Assembly: GCF_009910845.1 (NCBI RefSeq) | Contig: NZ_SIJB01000005.1 | Coordinates: forward strand, 62,001 to 126,000 | Origin: Chengkuizengella marina | GTDB lineage: Bacteria > Bacillota > Bacilli > Paenibacillales > KCTC-33759 | Length of the DNA stretch: 64,000 nt | Reading direction: 5' to 3' | Shown: positions 33,948 to 43,745 of the stretch, piece after piece | How the letters are laid out: each line of letters starts with the position of its first letter | Position numbering within the stretch: position 1 is the stretch's first letter | Translations under genes and position numbers: made by a program | The notes under the pieces: generated by a model | Databases searched by the model: none | The model's input: only the letters and a program-made list of their open reading frames with translations | Told to the model about the DNA's origin: nothing

Positions 33948-34997
33948 ATGAACAATCCAATTAGAGCGGCGATTATAGGTTCAACAGGCTATGGAGGTGT
34001 TGAGCTCATTCGTTTTTTAATCAACCATCCATATGTAGATATTACTTCGGTCATCTCATCATCCAGTGCAGGTGAATCCATAAGTGATAGTTATCCCCAT
34101 TTAAATCAATTAGTGGAATTAGATTTGGACCAAGTGGACATAGATTTAATTCAAAAGAAATCGGACGTTGTATTTACAGCGACACCTTCGGGGATTAGCT
34201 CTGCGTTAATTCCTGATTTATTAGAAGCAGAATTGAAAGTCATTGATTTATCTGGAGATTACCGATTGAAATCGGGAGAATTATATGTAAAGTGGTATCA
34301 ACACAAATCACCTTTACCAACTCATTTAGAGCAAGCAGTGTATGGATTATCCGAAGTATTTGCTGAGGACATTCGAACAGCTGAACTTCTTTCTAATCCA
34401 GGTTGTTATCCAACTGCTGCTAGTTTAGGATTAATTCCTGCCTTGTCTATGAAAAAAATTGATCCAAAATCCATAATTATAGATGCGAAATCAGGAGCTT
34501 CAGGCGCGGGAAGGAAATTAGGATTATCTGTACATTATTCAGAATTAAATGAAAATTTAAAACCATACAAAGTGAATCAACATCAACATATTCCTGAAAT
34601 AGAACAGACATTAAGTCGGTTTGTGGGAGAACAAACTACCATCACCTTTACCACTCACTTAGTCCCGATGACTCGTGGAATCATGTGTACGATGTATGCA
34701 AATTTAGTAGAACCTTGTGACGAACAACAACTGATAGATCAATATCGAAAGTACTTTAAAGGTCGACCTTTTGTGCGAATACGAGATAAAGGAAGATGGC
34801 CATCTACGAAGGAAGTAGCCGGATCAAATTATTGTGATATTGGTTTTTCAATTGATGAACGAACTGGCAGACTGACGATCATTTCAGTCATAGACAATGT
34901 CGTTAAAGGTGCTGCCGGTCAAGCGATACAAAATTTGAATTTAATGATGGGATGGGATGAAACTACTGGATTGGAAATGATACCAGTGTACCCATAA
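33948..34997 (+). CDS. argC: N-acetyl-gamma-glutamyl-phosphate reductase
   Basis: Third step of arginine synthesis: NADPH reduction of N-acetylglutamyl phosphate to the semialdehyde. The N-terminal Rossmann motif is AAIIGSTGYGGVELIRFL. The catalytic cysteine lies in LLSNPGCYPTAASLGLIPAL, and LVPMTRGIMCTMYA is the family's late signature. Length is 349 residues. It heads the argCJBDFGH cluster behind the ArgR-type box. Confidence 0.97.
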   Translation: MNNPIRAAIIGSTGYGGVELIRFLINHPYVDITSVISSSSAGESISDSYPHLNQLVELDLDQVDIDLIQKKSDVVFTATPSGISSALIPDLLEAELKVIDLSGDYRLKSGELYVKWYQHKSPLPTHLEQAVYGLSEVFAEDIRTAELLSNPGCYPTAASLGLIPALSMKKIDPKSIIIDAKSGASGAGRKLGLSVHYSELNENLKPYKVNQHQHIPEIEQTLSRFVGEQTTITFTTHLVPMTRGIMCTMYANLVEPCDEQQLIDQYRKYFKGRPFVRIRDKGRWPSTKEVAGSNYCDIGFSIDERTGRLTIISVIDNVVKGAAGQAIQNLNLMMGWDETTGLEMIPVYP

Positions 34998-35013
34998 TGA
35001 GGAGTAGAGACAA

Positions 35014-36243
35014 ATGATTTCTGAACAGACATTTAAAATCATACGAGATGGTACGATTACGACCCCAAAAGGTTTTAAAGCCTGTGGGTTGCATTGTGGA
35101 ATAAAGAGATCTAAGCGGTATGATATTGGTTCAATCGTTTGTGAAGTTCCAGCAGAAGCAGCCGCCGTATATACCTTAAATAAAATTCAAGCTGCACCTT
35201 TAGGAATCACTAAAAACAGTTTACAGAAAGAGGGCAAACTACAAGCCATTGTTGTAAATAGTGGAAATGCAAATGCATGTACTGGAAAACAAGGAGAAAT
35301 AGATGCACTTCATATGAGAGCTGAAACTGCAAAAGTGTTAGAACTTCCGGAGTACTATGTTGCCGTTTCTTCCACAGGTGTTATAGGAGAATGTTTGCCA
35401 ATGGATAAAATTTTAGATGGTATCAGAAGGTTGCCCTCCAACATGAGTAATGAAGGTGGTAGAGACTTCGGTCAATCTATTTTAACTACAGATTTAACTG
35501 AGAAAAGTGTATGTGTAGAAGTAGAAATTAACGGGAAACCGGTATACATCAGTGGAGCAGCTAAAGGTTCAGGTATGATACATCCGAACATGGCAACGAT
35601 GCTTGGATTTATTACTACAGATGCAAACATACAAAGTACTCAGCTCCAATCTCTATTAAATGAAGTGACAGATCTTAGCTTTAATATGATTACTGTTGAC
35701 GGTGATACAAGTACGAATGACACCGTGATGGTCATGGCAAGTGGATTAGCCTATAATGACTCTTTACATCAAAATCATCCAGATTGGTTCGTTTTTAAGG
35801 CCGCTTTTCAATATGTATCTGAAGTTTTAGCTAAAGAAATTGCTAGAGATGGTGAAGGAGCTACCAAACTAGTAGAAGTTGAAGTGGTGGGAGCAGAAAC
35901 AGATGAAGATGCTAGAAAAGCAGTGAAAACAATCATAGGTTCTAGCTTAGTAAAATCTGCGATTTTTGGTGCAGATGCCAACTGGGGAAGAATTATTGCA
36001 GCAGTAGGTAGAGCAGGGATTCCAATCAATCCAGATACGATTGATATCCGACTTGGTGAAATTACGATGATGGAACAGTCAACACCAGTTCCATTTGATG
36101 AACTTCAGGCAGAATTTTACTTGAAGAAAGCAGCTGAAATCCACATTCATGTCAACCTGAATATAGGAAATAGTCGTGCTAAAGGGTGGGGTTGTGATTT
36201 GACATATGAATACGTTCGGATTAATGCTTCCTATCGAACCTAA
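35014..36243 (+). CDS. argJ: Bifunctional ornithine acetyltransferase / N-acetylglutamate synthase
   Basis: ArgJ recycles the acetyl group from N-acetylornithine to glutamate. The autocatalytic cleavage site is intact in KGSGMIHPNMATMLGFITTDANI, where the nucleophilic Thr follows Ala-Thr cleavage. VVNSGNANACTGKQGEIDA and the C-terminal GNSRAKGWGCDLTYEYVRINASYRT are also typical. Length is 409 residues. GAGGAGTAGAG precedes the ATG. Confidence 0.97.
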   Translation: MISEQTFKIIRDGTITTPKGFKACGLHCGIKRSKRYDIGSIVCEVPAEAAAVYTLNKIQAAPLGITKNSLQKEGKLQAIVVNSGNANACTGKQGEIDALHMRAETAKVLELPEYYVAVSSTGVIGECLPMDKILDGIRRLPSNMSNEGGRDFGQSILTTDLTEKSVCVEVEINGKPVYISGAAKGSGMIHPNMATMLGFITTDANIQSTQLQSLLNEVTDLSFNMITVDGDTSTNDTVMVMASGLAYNDSLHQNHPDWFVFKAAFQYVSEVLAKEIARDGEGATKLVEVEVVGAETDEDARKAVKTIIGSSLVKSAIFGADANWGRIIAAVGRAGIPINPDTIDIRLGEITMMEQSTPVPFDELQAEFYLKKAAEIHIHVNLNIGNSRAKGWGCDLTYEYVRINASYRT

Positions 36244-36302
36244 ATGACCCTTAAAAGTAAGGGAATATTTCATAACTTACTAGATCTTAAAGGAGGTGCA
36301 TC

Positions 36303-37121
36303 ATGAGGTGTATCATAAATTCCAAAAGTTTTGTACTTAAATGTGGAGGTAGTACATTGACGAGACTGCCTACAACTTTTTTCCAAGAGTTAAAGAGCTT
36401 ACAAGACGAAGGATTTTCACCTGTGATCGTTCATGGTGGAGGTCCAGCAATCTCAAACACATTAGCTAAACTAAATATTGAAACAGAATTTATCAATGGA
36501 CTGCGAAAAACAACAAATGAAGTATTGGACGTTGTTGAGATGGTTCTTTCAGGAAAAATGAACAAAGAAATCGTTCGAAAAATTCAAATGAATGGTGCCA
36601 ACACTTTAGGGCTTTCTGGTGTAGATGGAAACCTGCTAGAAGCAGAACCCGTGCACAATGCAGATGAAATAGGATATGTGGGGGAAATCAAACAAGTAAA
36701 TGCAGAACTTATCCAAAGTTTAACTAACACAGGTTATATACCAGTTATTGCTCCTATCGGAATAGATCGTAACGGACAAAGATACAATGTGAATGCAGAT
36801 ACAGCTGCAGGTGCAGTGGCTTCCCATATAGGAGTCCAAAAAATGATCGTAGTAACAGACGTACCAGGTATTTTAAAAGAAGTGAACCAACAAAAAGAAG
36901 TGAACCAACAAAAAGAAGTACTTCCTAATGTTACAACATATGAAATTGAAGAGATGATACATTCAGGTGAAATCTTTGGAGGGATGATTCCAAAAGTTAG
37001 AGCCGCTATGAAATGTATCCAAGGAGATGTAAAGGAAGTCATAATTGTTAACGGTGCTGAACCTAACGTTCTAACGAAAGTGCTCAAAGGTGAAAACATC
37101 GGAACCCGGATTACGAAGTAA
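36303..37121 (+). CDS. argB: Acetylglutamate kinase with a tandem hexapeptide insertion
   Basis: ArgB phosphorylates N-acetylglutamate. The amino-acid kinase fold shows VLKCGGSTL, VIVHGGGPAISNTLAKLN, LSGVDGNLL, NVNADTAAGAVASHIG and IVVTDVPGIL. Directly after VPGIL the sequence EVNQQK is repeated twice (residues 193-204), where relatives have a short turn. The DNA is an exact 18-bp tandem duplication at 36879-36914. AAGGAGGTG precedes the ATG. The kinase signature regions are intact, so it should be functional. Confidence 0.95.
   Translation: MRCIINSKSFVLKCGGSTLTRLPTTFFQELKSLQDEGFSPVIVHGGGPAISNTLAKLNIETEFINGLRKTTNEVLDVVEMVLSGKMNKEIVRKIQMNGANTLGLSGVDGNLLEAEPVHNADEIGYVGEIKQVNAELIQSLTNTGYIPVIAPIGIDRNGQRYNVNADTAAGAVASHIGVQKMIVVTDVPGILKEVNQQKEVNQQKEVLPNVTTYEIEEMIHSGEIFGGMIPKVRAAMKCIQGDVKEVIIVNGAEPNVLTKVLKGENIGTRITK
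36879..36914 (+). repeat. 18-bp tandem duplication within argB
   Basis: GAAGTGAACCAACAAAAA occurs twice head to tail, in frame, followed by GAAGT, the start of a third copy. It is the kind of tract that can gain or lose units by slippage. Confidence 0.9.
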
Positions 37122-37148
37122 CTACAAATAATAAAGAGGTGAAAACGA

Positions 37149-38345
37149 ATGAGTGAAAAAAGCTGTTTATTTCCAACTTACGCAAGATTTCCAATTACAT
37201 TTGTTAAGGGGGAGGGAAGTCGATTATGGGATGACCAAGGCAATGAATACCTTGACATGATGAGCGGTCTTGCGGTTTCAAACTTAGGGCATGCACCCGA
37301 GTCTGTGAAACAAAAAGTGAAATTACAGCTGGATCAACTGTGGCATGTATCCAATCTTTTTACCATTCCGAATCAAGAAAAACTAGCCTCTCTATTAACA
37401 AATATAAGCTGTGCTGACGCTGTGTTTTTCTGTAATAGTGGAGCGGAAGCTAATGAAGCAGCTATCAAACTCGCTAGAAGATATAAACAAAAGGTTTTGA
37501 GTGAAAATAAATACGAAATCATAACATTTAAGCAATCTTTCCATGGTAGAACATTAGCAACGTTAACTGCAACAGGACAAGAAAAAATTCAAGATGGTTT
37601 TTTACCTTTACCAGATGGATTTGTTTATGCCGAGTATAACAATAGTGCTGATGTTGAAAAACATATAAATGGAAAAACATGTGCAGTGATGTTAGAAATG
37701 GTGCAAGGAGAAGGTGGGGTTATACCAGCGGATGCTACCTTCGTAAAGGAAATTTCTGATTTATGTAAAAAACATGATTTATTGTTGATCGTTGATGAAA
37801 TCCAAACAGGCTTGGGACGTACAGGCAAGTGGTTTGCATATGAACATTACGGAATTGAACCAGACATTATTAGCGTAGCAAAAGGGTTAGGAAGTGGCCT
37901 TCCTATAGGTGCGATGTTAGGCAAGGGAAAATTAATAGAAGCTTTTAATCCAGGAAGTCATGCAACTACATTTGGTGGTAATCCAGTGATAACAGCGGCG
38001 GCGATAGCAACTATCCAAACGATGACAGAATTATTTTTACCCGAAAGAGCGATGGAGCTAGGGGAATGGATGATGGGCCAATTAACAGATCGATTAAAGG
38101 ATAATCCAATTGTAAAAGAAGTTCGAGGCAAAGGACTGATGATTGGAATTGAATGCGTCCATCCTGTGGTAGAAATTATAAAAGAAACCCATGATGCAGG
38201 ATTGTTAGTTGTAGGAGCGGGACCGAATGTCATTCGATTGTTACCAAATTTACTCGTGGAGAAAGAAGACTTACAAAAAGCCATTGATGTCATCTGTACG
38301 AAACTAGAGCAACATAAAACAACTTGGAAGGAGGCAGTACAATGA
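37149..38345 (+). CDS. argD: Acetylornithine aminotransferase
   Basis: A PLP-dependent class III aminotransferase converting N-acetylglutamate semialdehyde to N-acetylornithine. Typical motifs are FCNSGAEANEAAIKLAR, FHGRTLATLTATGQ, the IVDEIQTGLGRTGKWFAYEH cofactor aspartate region, and the catalytic lysine in ISVAKGLGSGLPIGAM. Length is 398 residues. Its last 4 bases overlap the argF start. Confidence 0.96.
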   Translation: MSEKSCLFPTYARFPITFVKGEGSRLWDDQGNEYLDMMSGLAVSNLGHAPESVKQKVKLQLDQLWHVSNLFTIPNQEKLASLLTNISCADAVFFCNSGAEANEAAIKLARRYKQKVLSENKYEIITFKQSFHGRTLATLTATGQEKIQDGFLPLPDGFVYAEYNNSADVEKHINGKTCAVMLEMVQGEGGVIPADATFVKEISDLCKKHDLLLIVDEIQTGLGRTGKWFAYEHYGIEPDIISVAKGLGSGLPIGAMLGKGKLIEAFNPGSHATTFGGNPVITAAAIATIQTMTELFLPERAMELGEWMMGQLTDRLKDNPIVKEVRGKGLMIGIECVHPVVEIIKETHDAGLLVVGAGPNVIRLLPNLLVEKEDLQKAIDVICTKLEQHKTTWKEAVQ

Positions 38346-39295
38346 GTGTATTAGAGAAAGATTTGATCTTTAATTTAAAAGGAAGAGACTTTTTAGCCCT
38401 TATTGATTTTTCAACAGAGGAAATTCAATATTTAATTGATTTTGCTATCAGCTTGAAACAAACTCAAAAAGCAGGAAAGTTATTTCAACCACTAAAGGGA
38501 AAAACATTAGGGTTAATTTTTGAAAAATCATCCACTCGTACTAGAATTTCTTTTGAAGTGGGGATGTATCAATTAGGGGGCACAGCTTTATTTTTAAGTA
38601 AAAATGATTTACAGATCGGACGAGGTGAGAGCATATGGGATACAGGACGTGTAATGTCAGGGTATTTGGACGGAATTATGCTTCGCACTTTTGAACATCG
38701 TAAACTAGTTGATTTAGCTAGAGGATCAACTGTACCTGTAATCAATGGTTTAACTGATTTATCACACCCCTGTCAGGTTTTAGCTGATTTGCAAACCATT
38801 GTCGAGCAAAAGGGGAAATTAAGTGGTTTGAAAATCGCTTATATCGGTGATGGCAATAATATGGTACATTCGTTAATGATGGGGGCTGCTAAAGTAGGTA
38901 TGAATATATCTGTAGCTACACCTTTTGGGTATGAACCAGACAGCGAAGTCATAAAATTATCTCAGGAGAACGGGGTAGCTACTGGTGCAAATGTTGAGGT
39001 TCATAATGATCCGAAACTAGCAGTGGCAGAAGCGGATGTAATTTATACAGATGTGTGGGCAAGCATGGGGTTTGAAGAAGAGCAAGGTGAAAGAGTAAAA
39101 GCTTTTAAGGATTTTCAAGTAAATGATAATCTAGCTCAATATGCCAAGTCCGATTATTTATTTATGCACTGCCTTCCAGCACATCGTGGAGAAGAAGTAA
39201 CAGGAGACATCATGGACGGAAAACATTCGATTGTATTTGATCAAGCTGAAAATCGTTTACACGCACAAAAAGCAATTATGGCTTCAATTTTGTAA
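38342..39295 (+). CDS. argF: Ornithine carbamoyltransferase
   Basis: Makes citrulline from ornithine and carbamoyl phosphate. The carbamoyl-phosphate motif FEKSSTRTRISFEVGM, the ornithine-side HPCQVLADLQTI, and the FMHCLPAHRGEEV motif are all intact. Length is 317 residues. AAGGAGG lies 7 bases before the ATG, inside the end of argD. Confidence 0.97.
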   Translation: MSVLEKDLIFNLKGRDFLALIDFSTEEIQYLIDFAISLKQTQKAGKLFQPLKGKTLGLIFEKSSTRTRISFEVGMYQLGGTALFLSKNDLQIGRGESIWDTGRVMSGYLDGIMLRTFEHRKLVDLARGSTVPVINGLTDLSHPCQVLADLQTIVEQKGKLSGLKIAYIGDGNNMVHSLMMGAAKVGMNISVATPFGYEPDSEVIKLSQENGVATGANVEVHNDPKLAVAEADVIYTDVWASMGFEEEQGERVKAFKDFQVNDNLAQYAKSDYLFMHCLPAHRGEEVTGDIMDGKHSIVFDQAENRLHAQKAIMASIL

Positions 39296-39332
39296 GGCTA
39301 TTTAAGTGATTTGTCCTTGTGAGTGACTTTTG

Positions 39333-39372
39333 CGGTGTGTGCAAGTGGAAGGAATAAGGACATACACGTATA
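39333..39372 (+). other. Hairpin in the argF-argG gap
   Basis: GTGTGTG and CATACAC can pair (one G-T) around a loop containing CAAGTGGAAGGAATAAGGA. The loop carries three GGA triplets. It has no T-tail, so it is not an obvious terminator. Confidence 0.35.
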
Positions 39373-39388
39373 CCGAGGAGAGAGAAAC

Positions 39389-40585
39389 ATGAGTAAAGAG
39401 AAAATTGTATTGGCTTACTCTGGAGGTTTAGACACTTCCGTAGCCATTAAATGGATTCAAGAAAAATATAATTATGATGTCGTAGCAGTTGCGCTCGATG
39501 TAGGGGAAGGCAAAAATCTAGATTTTGTTCGTGAAAAGGCGTTAAAAGTAGGGGCAATCGAATCTTATGTCGTAGATGCTAGAGAGCGTTTTGCTGACGA
39601 GTTTGTATTACCTGTCATTAAAGCAAATGCGATGTATGAAGGAAAGTACCCTTTAGTATCTGCACTCTCACGTCCGTTAATATCACAAATTTTAGTAGAG
39701 TTTGCTGAAAAATCAGGAGCAGTTGCGGTAGCACATGGCTGTACGGGAAAAGGGAATGATCAAGTTCGATTTGAAGTCTCTATTGCGGCTTTAAATCCAG
39801 ATTTAAAAGTGATTGCACCTGTACGTGAGTGGGGACTTTCCAGAGATGAGGAGATTGAATACGCTCAAAAGCATGATATACCTATACCGGTAGACTTAGA
39901 TAATCCATATAGTGTAGATCAGAACTTATGGGGGCGTGCCAACGAATGTGGTATTTTAGAAGATCCTTGGGCTGAGCCACCTGAAGGCGCCTATGATATG
40001 ACTGTTCCATTAGAAAAGGCATTGGATACACCAGAAGAGATTGAATTAACTTTTGATCAAGGAGTTCCCATTGCAATCAATGGTATGAAAAAACCATTAT
40101 ATGAATTGATATTAGAATTAAATGAAATGGCAGGTCGACATGGCATTGGAAGAATTGATCATGTGGAGAATCGTTTAGTAGGTATCAAATCACGTGAAAT
40201 CTATGAAACACCAGGTGCGGTAGTAATCATGAATGCACATAAAGAGCTGGAGTTTTTAACACTTCCACGTGAAGTTGCCCAATTTAAACCGATCATTGAA
40301 CATAAATTTTCACAGGTCATCTATGAAGCTTTATGGTTCTCACCGATTCGTGAAGCATTGATGGCATTTGTTGAAGAAACACAAAAAAATGTTTCAGGTA
40401 TTGTACGTATTAAACTGTTTAAAGGACATGCAACGGTTGTCGGGCGTAAATCAGAGAAGTCATTGTATGACCTAGAATTAGCAACCTATAATTCAGAAGA
40501 CAAATTTGATCATAATTCGGCAGTAGGTTTTATCGAGCTATTTGGATTACCTACAAAGGTTCAAGCGAAAGTGAATAAAAAGTAG
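39389..40585 (+). CDS. argG: Argininosuccinate synthase
   Basis: Condenses citrulline and aspartate using ATP. The PP-loop ATP motif is [34 protein letters not shown] and [17 protein letters not shown] are family signatures. The frame extends upstream to 39323, but GAGGAGAG is immediately before the ATG at 39389 ([13 protein letters not shown]). The 398 residues match the family. Confidence 0.97.
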   Translation: MSKEKIVLAYSGGLDTSVAIKWIQEKYNYDVVAVALDVGEGKNLDFVREKALKVGAIESYVVDARERFADEFVLPVIKANAMYEGKYPLVSALSRPLISQILVEFAEKSGAVAVAHGCTGKGNDQVRFEVSIAALNPDLKVIAPVREWGLSRDEEIEYAQKHDIPIPVDLDNPYSVDQNLWGRANECGILEDPWAEPPEGAYDMTVPLEKALDTPEEIELTFDQGVPIAINGMKKPLYELILELNEMAGRHGIGRIDHVENRLVGIKSREIYETPGAVVIMNAHKELEFLTLPREVAQFKPIIEHKFSQVIYEALWFSPIREALMAFVEETQKNVSGIVRIKLFKGHATVVGRKSEKSLYDLELATYNSEDKFDHNSAVGFIELFGLPTKVQAKVNKK

Positions 40586-40597
40586 GAGTGAATTTAC

Positions 40598-42007
40598 GTG
40601 TCAAAACTTTGGGGCGGACGTTTTACAAAAAAAACAGACCAATTAGTAGAAGTGTATACTGCATCGATCTCATTTGACCAAGTGTTAGCAGAGGAAGATA
40701 TTCAGGGCAGTTTAGCTCATGTACAGATGTTAGGAAAATGTGGGATCATTCCTACTGAAGATGTAGATAAAATTATAGAAGGTTTACATGCTGTACTTAG
40801 CAAAATTCGTCGAGGAGAAGTTGAGTTCTCCGTTGCTGATGAAGACATCCATATGAATATTGAAAAACTACTCATTGAGGAAATAGGTTCTGTAGGAGGA
40901 AAATTACATACAGGCCGAAGTCGGAATGATCAAGTTGCTACAGATATGCACTTATATTTACGTAAGAGAGTGAATGAATTTGTAGAACTATTAAATAAAT
41001 TACAACAAGCATTGATTGGACAAGCAAAACAACATACCGAAACCATTTTACCTGGGTATACACACCTTCAACGTGCTCAACCGATTCTGTTTGCTCATCA
41101 TTTGATGGCATATGTCTCTATGTTTCAAAGGGATATTGAGAGATTACAGGATAGCTATAAACGAATTAACACCTTACCTTTAGGTGCTGGAGCATTAGCG
41201 GGAACAACATTCCCTATTGATCGTCAATTTGTAGCAGAAGTATTAGGTTTTGAAAGAATTTATAATAATAGTTTAGACGCGGTAAGTGATCGTGATTTTA
41301 TTATTGAGTTTTTATCAAATGCTTCTATGATCATGATGCATCTATCTCGTTTGTGTGAAGAGTTGGTATTATGGTCTAGTAACGAATTTAATTTTGTAGA
41401 ATTGGACGATGCCTTCTGTACAGGAAGCAGCATTATGCCACAGAAGAAAAATCCGGATGTGGCTGAACTTGTTCGTGGAAAAACAGGACGTGTATACGGA
41501 CATCTCATAGGATTATTGACATTGTTAAAATCACTACCATTAGCCTATAACAAAGACATGCAAGAAGATAAAGAAGGTATGTTTGATACCGTGAATACAT
41601 TACAAGGTGCGTTACAGTTGTTTGCTCCAATGATAGAAACAATGACTGTGAAAAAAGAACAAATGAGACAAGCGGTAAATGAGGACTTTTCCAATGCAAC
41701 AGACATTGCGGATTACTTAGTAAACAAGGGTCTACCATTCCGTCAAGCGCATGAAGTGATTGGGAAAACAGTATTGTACTGCATTCAAAACAAAAAGTAT
41801 TTGTTAGACTTGGAGCTTGAAGAATTCAAACAATTTTCTAATTTATTTGAAAATGATATATATGAAACACTTCAACCTGAGCAGGTTGTTAATGCTAGAA
41901 ATGTATTCGGAGGTACAGCTTTCAATCAGGTACTAGAGGCGATTACCCGTGCAGAAGAAACTACACAGGAAACAGAACAATGGGTAGAGAAGTATAAGGA
42001 GAACTAA
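40598..42007 (+). CDS. argH: Argininosuccinate lyase
   Basis: Splits argininosuccinate to arginine and fumarate. It has the fumarase/aspartase-superfamily signature [20 protein letters not shown], plus [18 protein letters not shown] and [20 protein letters not shown]. Initiation is at GTG behind TAGGAG, 12 bases after argG. Length is 469 residues. It ends the arginine cluster at a terminator. Confidence 0.97.
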   Translation: MSKLWGGRFTKKTDQLVEVYTASISFDQVLAEEDIQGSLAHVQMLGKCGIIPTEDVDKIIEGLHAVLSKIRRGEVEFSVADEDIHMNIEKLLIEEIGSVGGKLHTGRSRNDQVATDMHLYLRKRVNEFVELLNKLQQALIGQAKQHTETILPGYTHLQRAQPILFAHHLMAYVSMFQRDIERLQDSYKRINTLPLGAGALAGTTFPIDRQFVAEVLGFERIYNNSLDAVSDRDFIIEFLSNASMIMMHLSRLCEELVLWSSNEFNFVELDDAFCTGSSIMPQKKNPDVAELVRGKTGRVYGHLIGLLTLLKSLPLAYNKDMQEDKEGMFDTVNTLQGALQLFAPMIETMTVKKEQMRQAVNEDFSNATDIADYLVNKGLPFRQAHEVIGKTVLYCIQNKKYLLDLELEEFKQFSNLFENDIYETLQPEQVVNARNVFGGTAFNQVLEAITRAEETTQETEQWVEKYKEN

Positions 42008-42028
42008 AAATCTGATTATTATTTGTTG

Positions 42029-42059
42029 CCGTCTAATGAAAGTTCATTGGACGGTTTTT
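42029..42059 (+). terminator. Terminator of the arginine cluster
   Basis: CCGTCTAATGAA pairs with TTCATTGGACGG (one G-T pair), followed by TTTTTA. Confidence 0.85.
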
Positions 42060-42204
42060 ACTTGTTTATTGATTTTTTTAATCTATTAGAAAAACCTCCT
42101 TTTACTGTTTTATTCTATAACGAATGGAATTTAAAGTGGCTTCTTTATCCAAAAATTTCTCACATATTTTAAACTACTTGAATATAGATAGAGGGGTGGT
42201 ATGG

Positions 42205-42516
42205 GTGAAATTTAAAAATATTGAGGAAAGACTTGCCTATATTGAGTTTAGGCAGCACCTATTATTTTATAATTCTCCATCAAATCGACTTTTTTTCTAG
42301 TTTGAAATTACAAGGAAACAAAACGGCAAGATTATAGATTTAATGGATGAGTTAAAAGATAATATTATACAAGGCAAGGATGTTTCTATCTCAAATTTTG
42401 AAATGAGATTAGAAGAAATTTGTCCTCAATTACACAGGCATTTCATGAAGAAGGAAGATGGAGAGAAGTTTTTGAGAAATTATATGGACATAAGGCAATA
42501 TCTTAAAATTATATGA
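42205..42516 (+). pseudogene. Decayed small gene resembling DUF1878/YhaI-type proteins
   Basis: A frame with a ribosome binding site (GAGGGGTGG before a GTG at 42205) starts VKFKNIEERLAYIEFRQHLLFY. An in-frame TAG (42298-42300) interrupts it after 31 codons. It resumes at once with FEITRKQNGKIIDLMDELKDN and continues to about 42458. There the sensible reading moves to the next frame (REVFEKLYGHKAIS, stop at 42504-42506). One nonsense and one frameshift mutation are therefore apparent. The helical pattern recalls DUF1878 proteins, but that assignment is tentative. Confidence 0.55.
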
Positions 42517-42532
42517 TTAAAGGTTAAATAGT

Positions 42533-42556
42533 GCACCCATTTTGGTGCTTTTTTTA
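42533..42556 (+). terminator. Terminator after the decayed gene
   Basis: GCACC pairs with GGTGC around a 6-base loop and is followed by a long T-run. Confidence 0.7.
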
Positions 42557-42706
42557 TTTTAGCGCACTTAGCCAAGCTAGGTACAAATTGAAATAGACTA
42601 TGGGTAAGTGAGGGTATCAATAAATCAGCTTAATGAGGAAGCGATGTTTAGCAATGTTGTCATTCCATTGCTTCCTTTACTATATAGACTAACGTATTCA
42701 TAATCA

Positions 42707-43285
42707 TCAAGACACCTGATAACCCAACTTTTCAATCTTACTTAACCATTTTCGTTTTCTCTTAACCGTAGATTTTCTAACTTGATCCACAGAAGTGATT
42801 CGAACAGGTTTAATACCACAAAAATTTAAGATACTTTTTTTCATAGAATTATGTCCCGGTTTTCCTTGAAATAAAGTATAGTACCATTTAGGAGAATCCA
42901 TAGTTACGATAAGCCTTGCCGTTTTTTCAGTTAATAATTGATCAACCATTGCAGAATTTTCTTTATACTTAAACGCAAATCCAGGTAAAAACACCCTATC
43001 AATAAATCCTTTTAATAGGGCTGGCATCGTTCCCCACCAATTAGGGTAGATGAAAACAAGATGATCTGCCCATGTGATTAATTGTTGCGCTTTCATTAAA
43101 TCATCTTCTAAGTCTTTTCTATCGTATGTATACCCTTTATATATAGGATCAAATATCAAATCAGCGACTCGTATTTTTTTGACTTCTGCTCCTTTTTTGA
43201 TTGCCCCAGTTTTGTAAGCATTTCCAAGAGCAGAACCGAAACTATCTTCATTTGGATTTCCATTAATAATCAATATTTTTTTCAT
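42707..43285 (-). CDS. NAD(P)H:quinone oxidoreductase-like flavoprotein (MdaB/NQO1 family)
   Basis: A 192-residue flavodoxin-like-fold reductase. The N-terminal phosphate-binding strand and loop are KKILIINGNPNEDSFGSALGNAY. The FAD/FMN-contacting segment is ADHLVFIYPNWWGTMPALLKGFIDRVFLPGFAFKY. These are the hallmarks of MdaB/KefF/NQO1-type enzymes that reduce quinones by two electrons. AAGGGGTGAGG precedes the ATG. It is monocistronic on the minus strand; the physiological acceptor is unknown. Confidence 0.88.
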   Translation of the reverse strand: MKKILIINGNPNEDSFGSALGNAYKTGAIKKGAEVKKIRVADLIFDPIYKGYTYDRKDLEDDLMKAQQLITWADHLVFIYPNWWGTMPALLKGFIDRVFLPGFAFKYKENSAMVDQLLTEKTARLIVTMDSPKWYYTLFQGKPGHNSMKKSILNFCGIKPVRITSVDQVRKSTVKRKRKWLSKIEKLGYQVS

Positions 43286-43561
43286 TTCTGCCTCACCCCT
43301 TCTATACTATTTACGTTGGGATTGATCAATCCGTTTCATTAAGATTATTATAAAATCATCTAATTACTGTTACAATATGGAAAAAGTCATTTTAACATAT
43401 GACAAAAGTAAAGTATTTAGATACACCCACAGAGTTAATATAAGAGTTGAAATGATGCAGAGGAAATATATGTGATGGAGAGCTCATGAATACCGGATCA
43501 AAATACTATGTAAGAAAATCTGTATATGGAATTTATCGAACATGATATGTATAATGTATTT
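43286..43561. other. Intergenic region upstream of the antitoxin-like RNA
   Basis: AT-rich sequence holding the minus-strand promoter area of the quinone reductase and, at 43550-43555, a TATAAT that could start the RNA at 43562. No coding frame with a ribosome binding site was seen. Confidence 0.4.
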
Positions 43562-43704
43562 AACAGATTCATATACTAAAATAAAGAAACCGCAGGTGCT
43601 GCTAACACCATACGGTTTCATACAATAGTCCGTTTTAGAAACGGCAGGCTTAGGTCAAACAATAGACCGCATCCTTTTGGGACAGGGTGGTCTATTTCTT
43701 TTTG
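43562..43704 (+). ncRNA. Antitoxin-like structured RNA without an intact toxin
   Basis: Behind a TATAAT at 43550-43555 lies a series of hairpins. They are GAAACCG..CGGTTTC (about 43587-43619, with GGTG/CACC inside), CCGTTT/AAACGG (about 43631-43645), and a final AATAGACC..GGTCTATT followed by CTTTTTG (about 43660-43704). This hairpin-linker-hairpin-terminator layout parallels the antitoxin RNA at 17944-18085. The opposite strand lacks an intact toxin frame and shows only a short remnant. The call rests on architecture, not on a database match. Confidence 0.5.
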
Positions 43705-43745
43705 TTAACAACATCGCAACGATCAGAATTCATCAAACTATCGTA
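43680..43745 (-). pseudogene. Possible remnant of a holin-like toxin
   Basis: On the minus strand, a frame reading ILIVAMLLTKRNRPPC resembles the C-terminal half of holin-like toxins. It is preceded by in-frame stops and has no ribosome binding site. A minus-strand TATAAT sits about 15-20 bases upstream. This suggests a 5'-eroded toxin next to its still recognisable antisense RNA. The evidence is weak because the segment is so short. Confidence 0.25.

Noticed and set aside
42620-42680. GGAAGC/GCTTCC inverted repeat taken for a terminator of the quinone reductase gene
   Set aside because: Arms are interrupted, the loop is long and no T-run follows on the minus strand.
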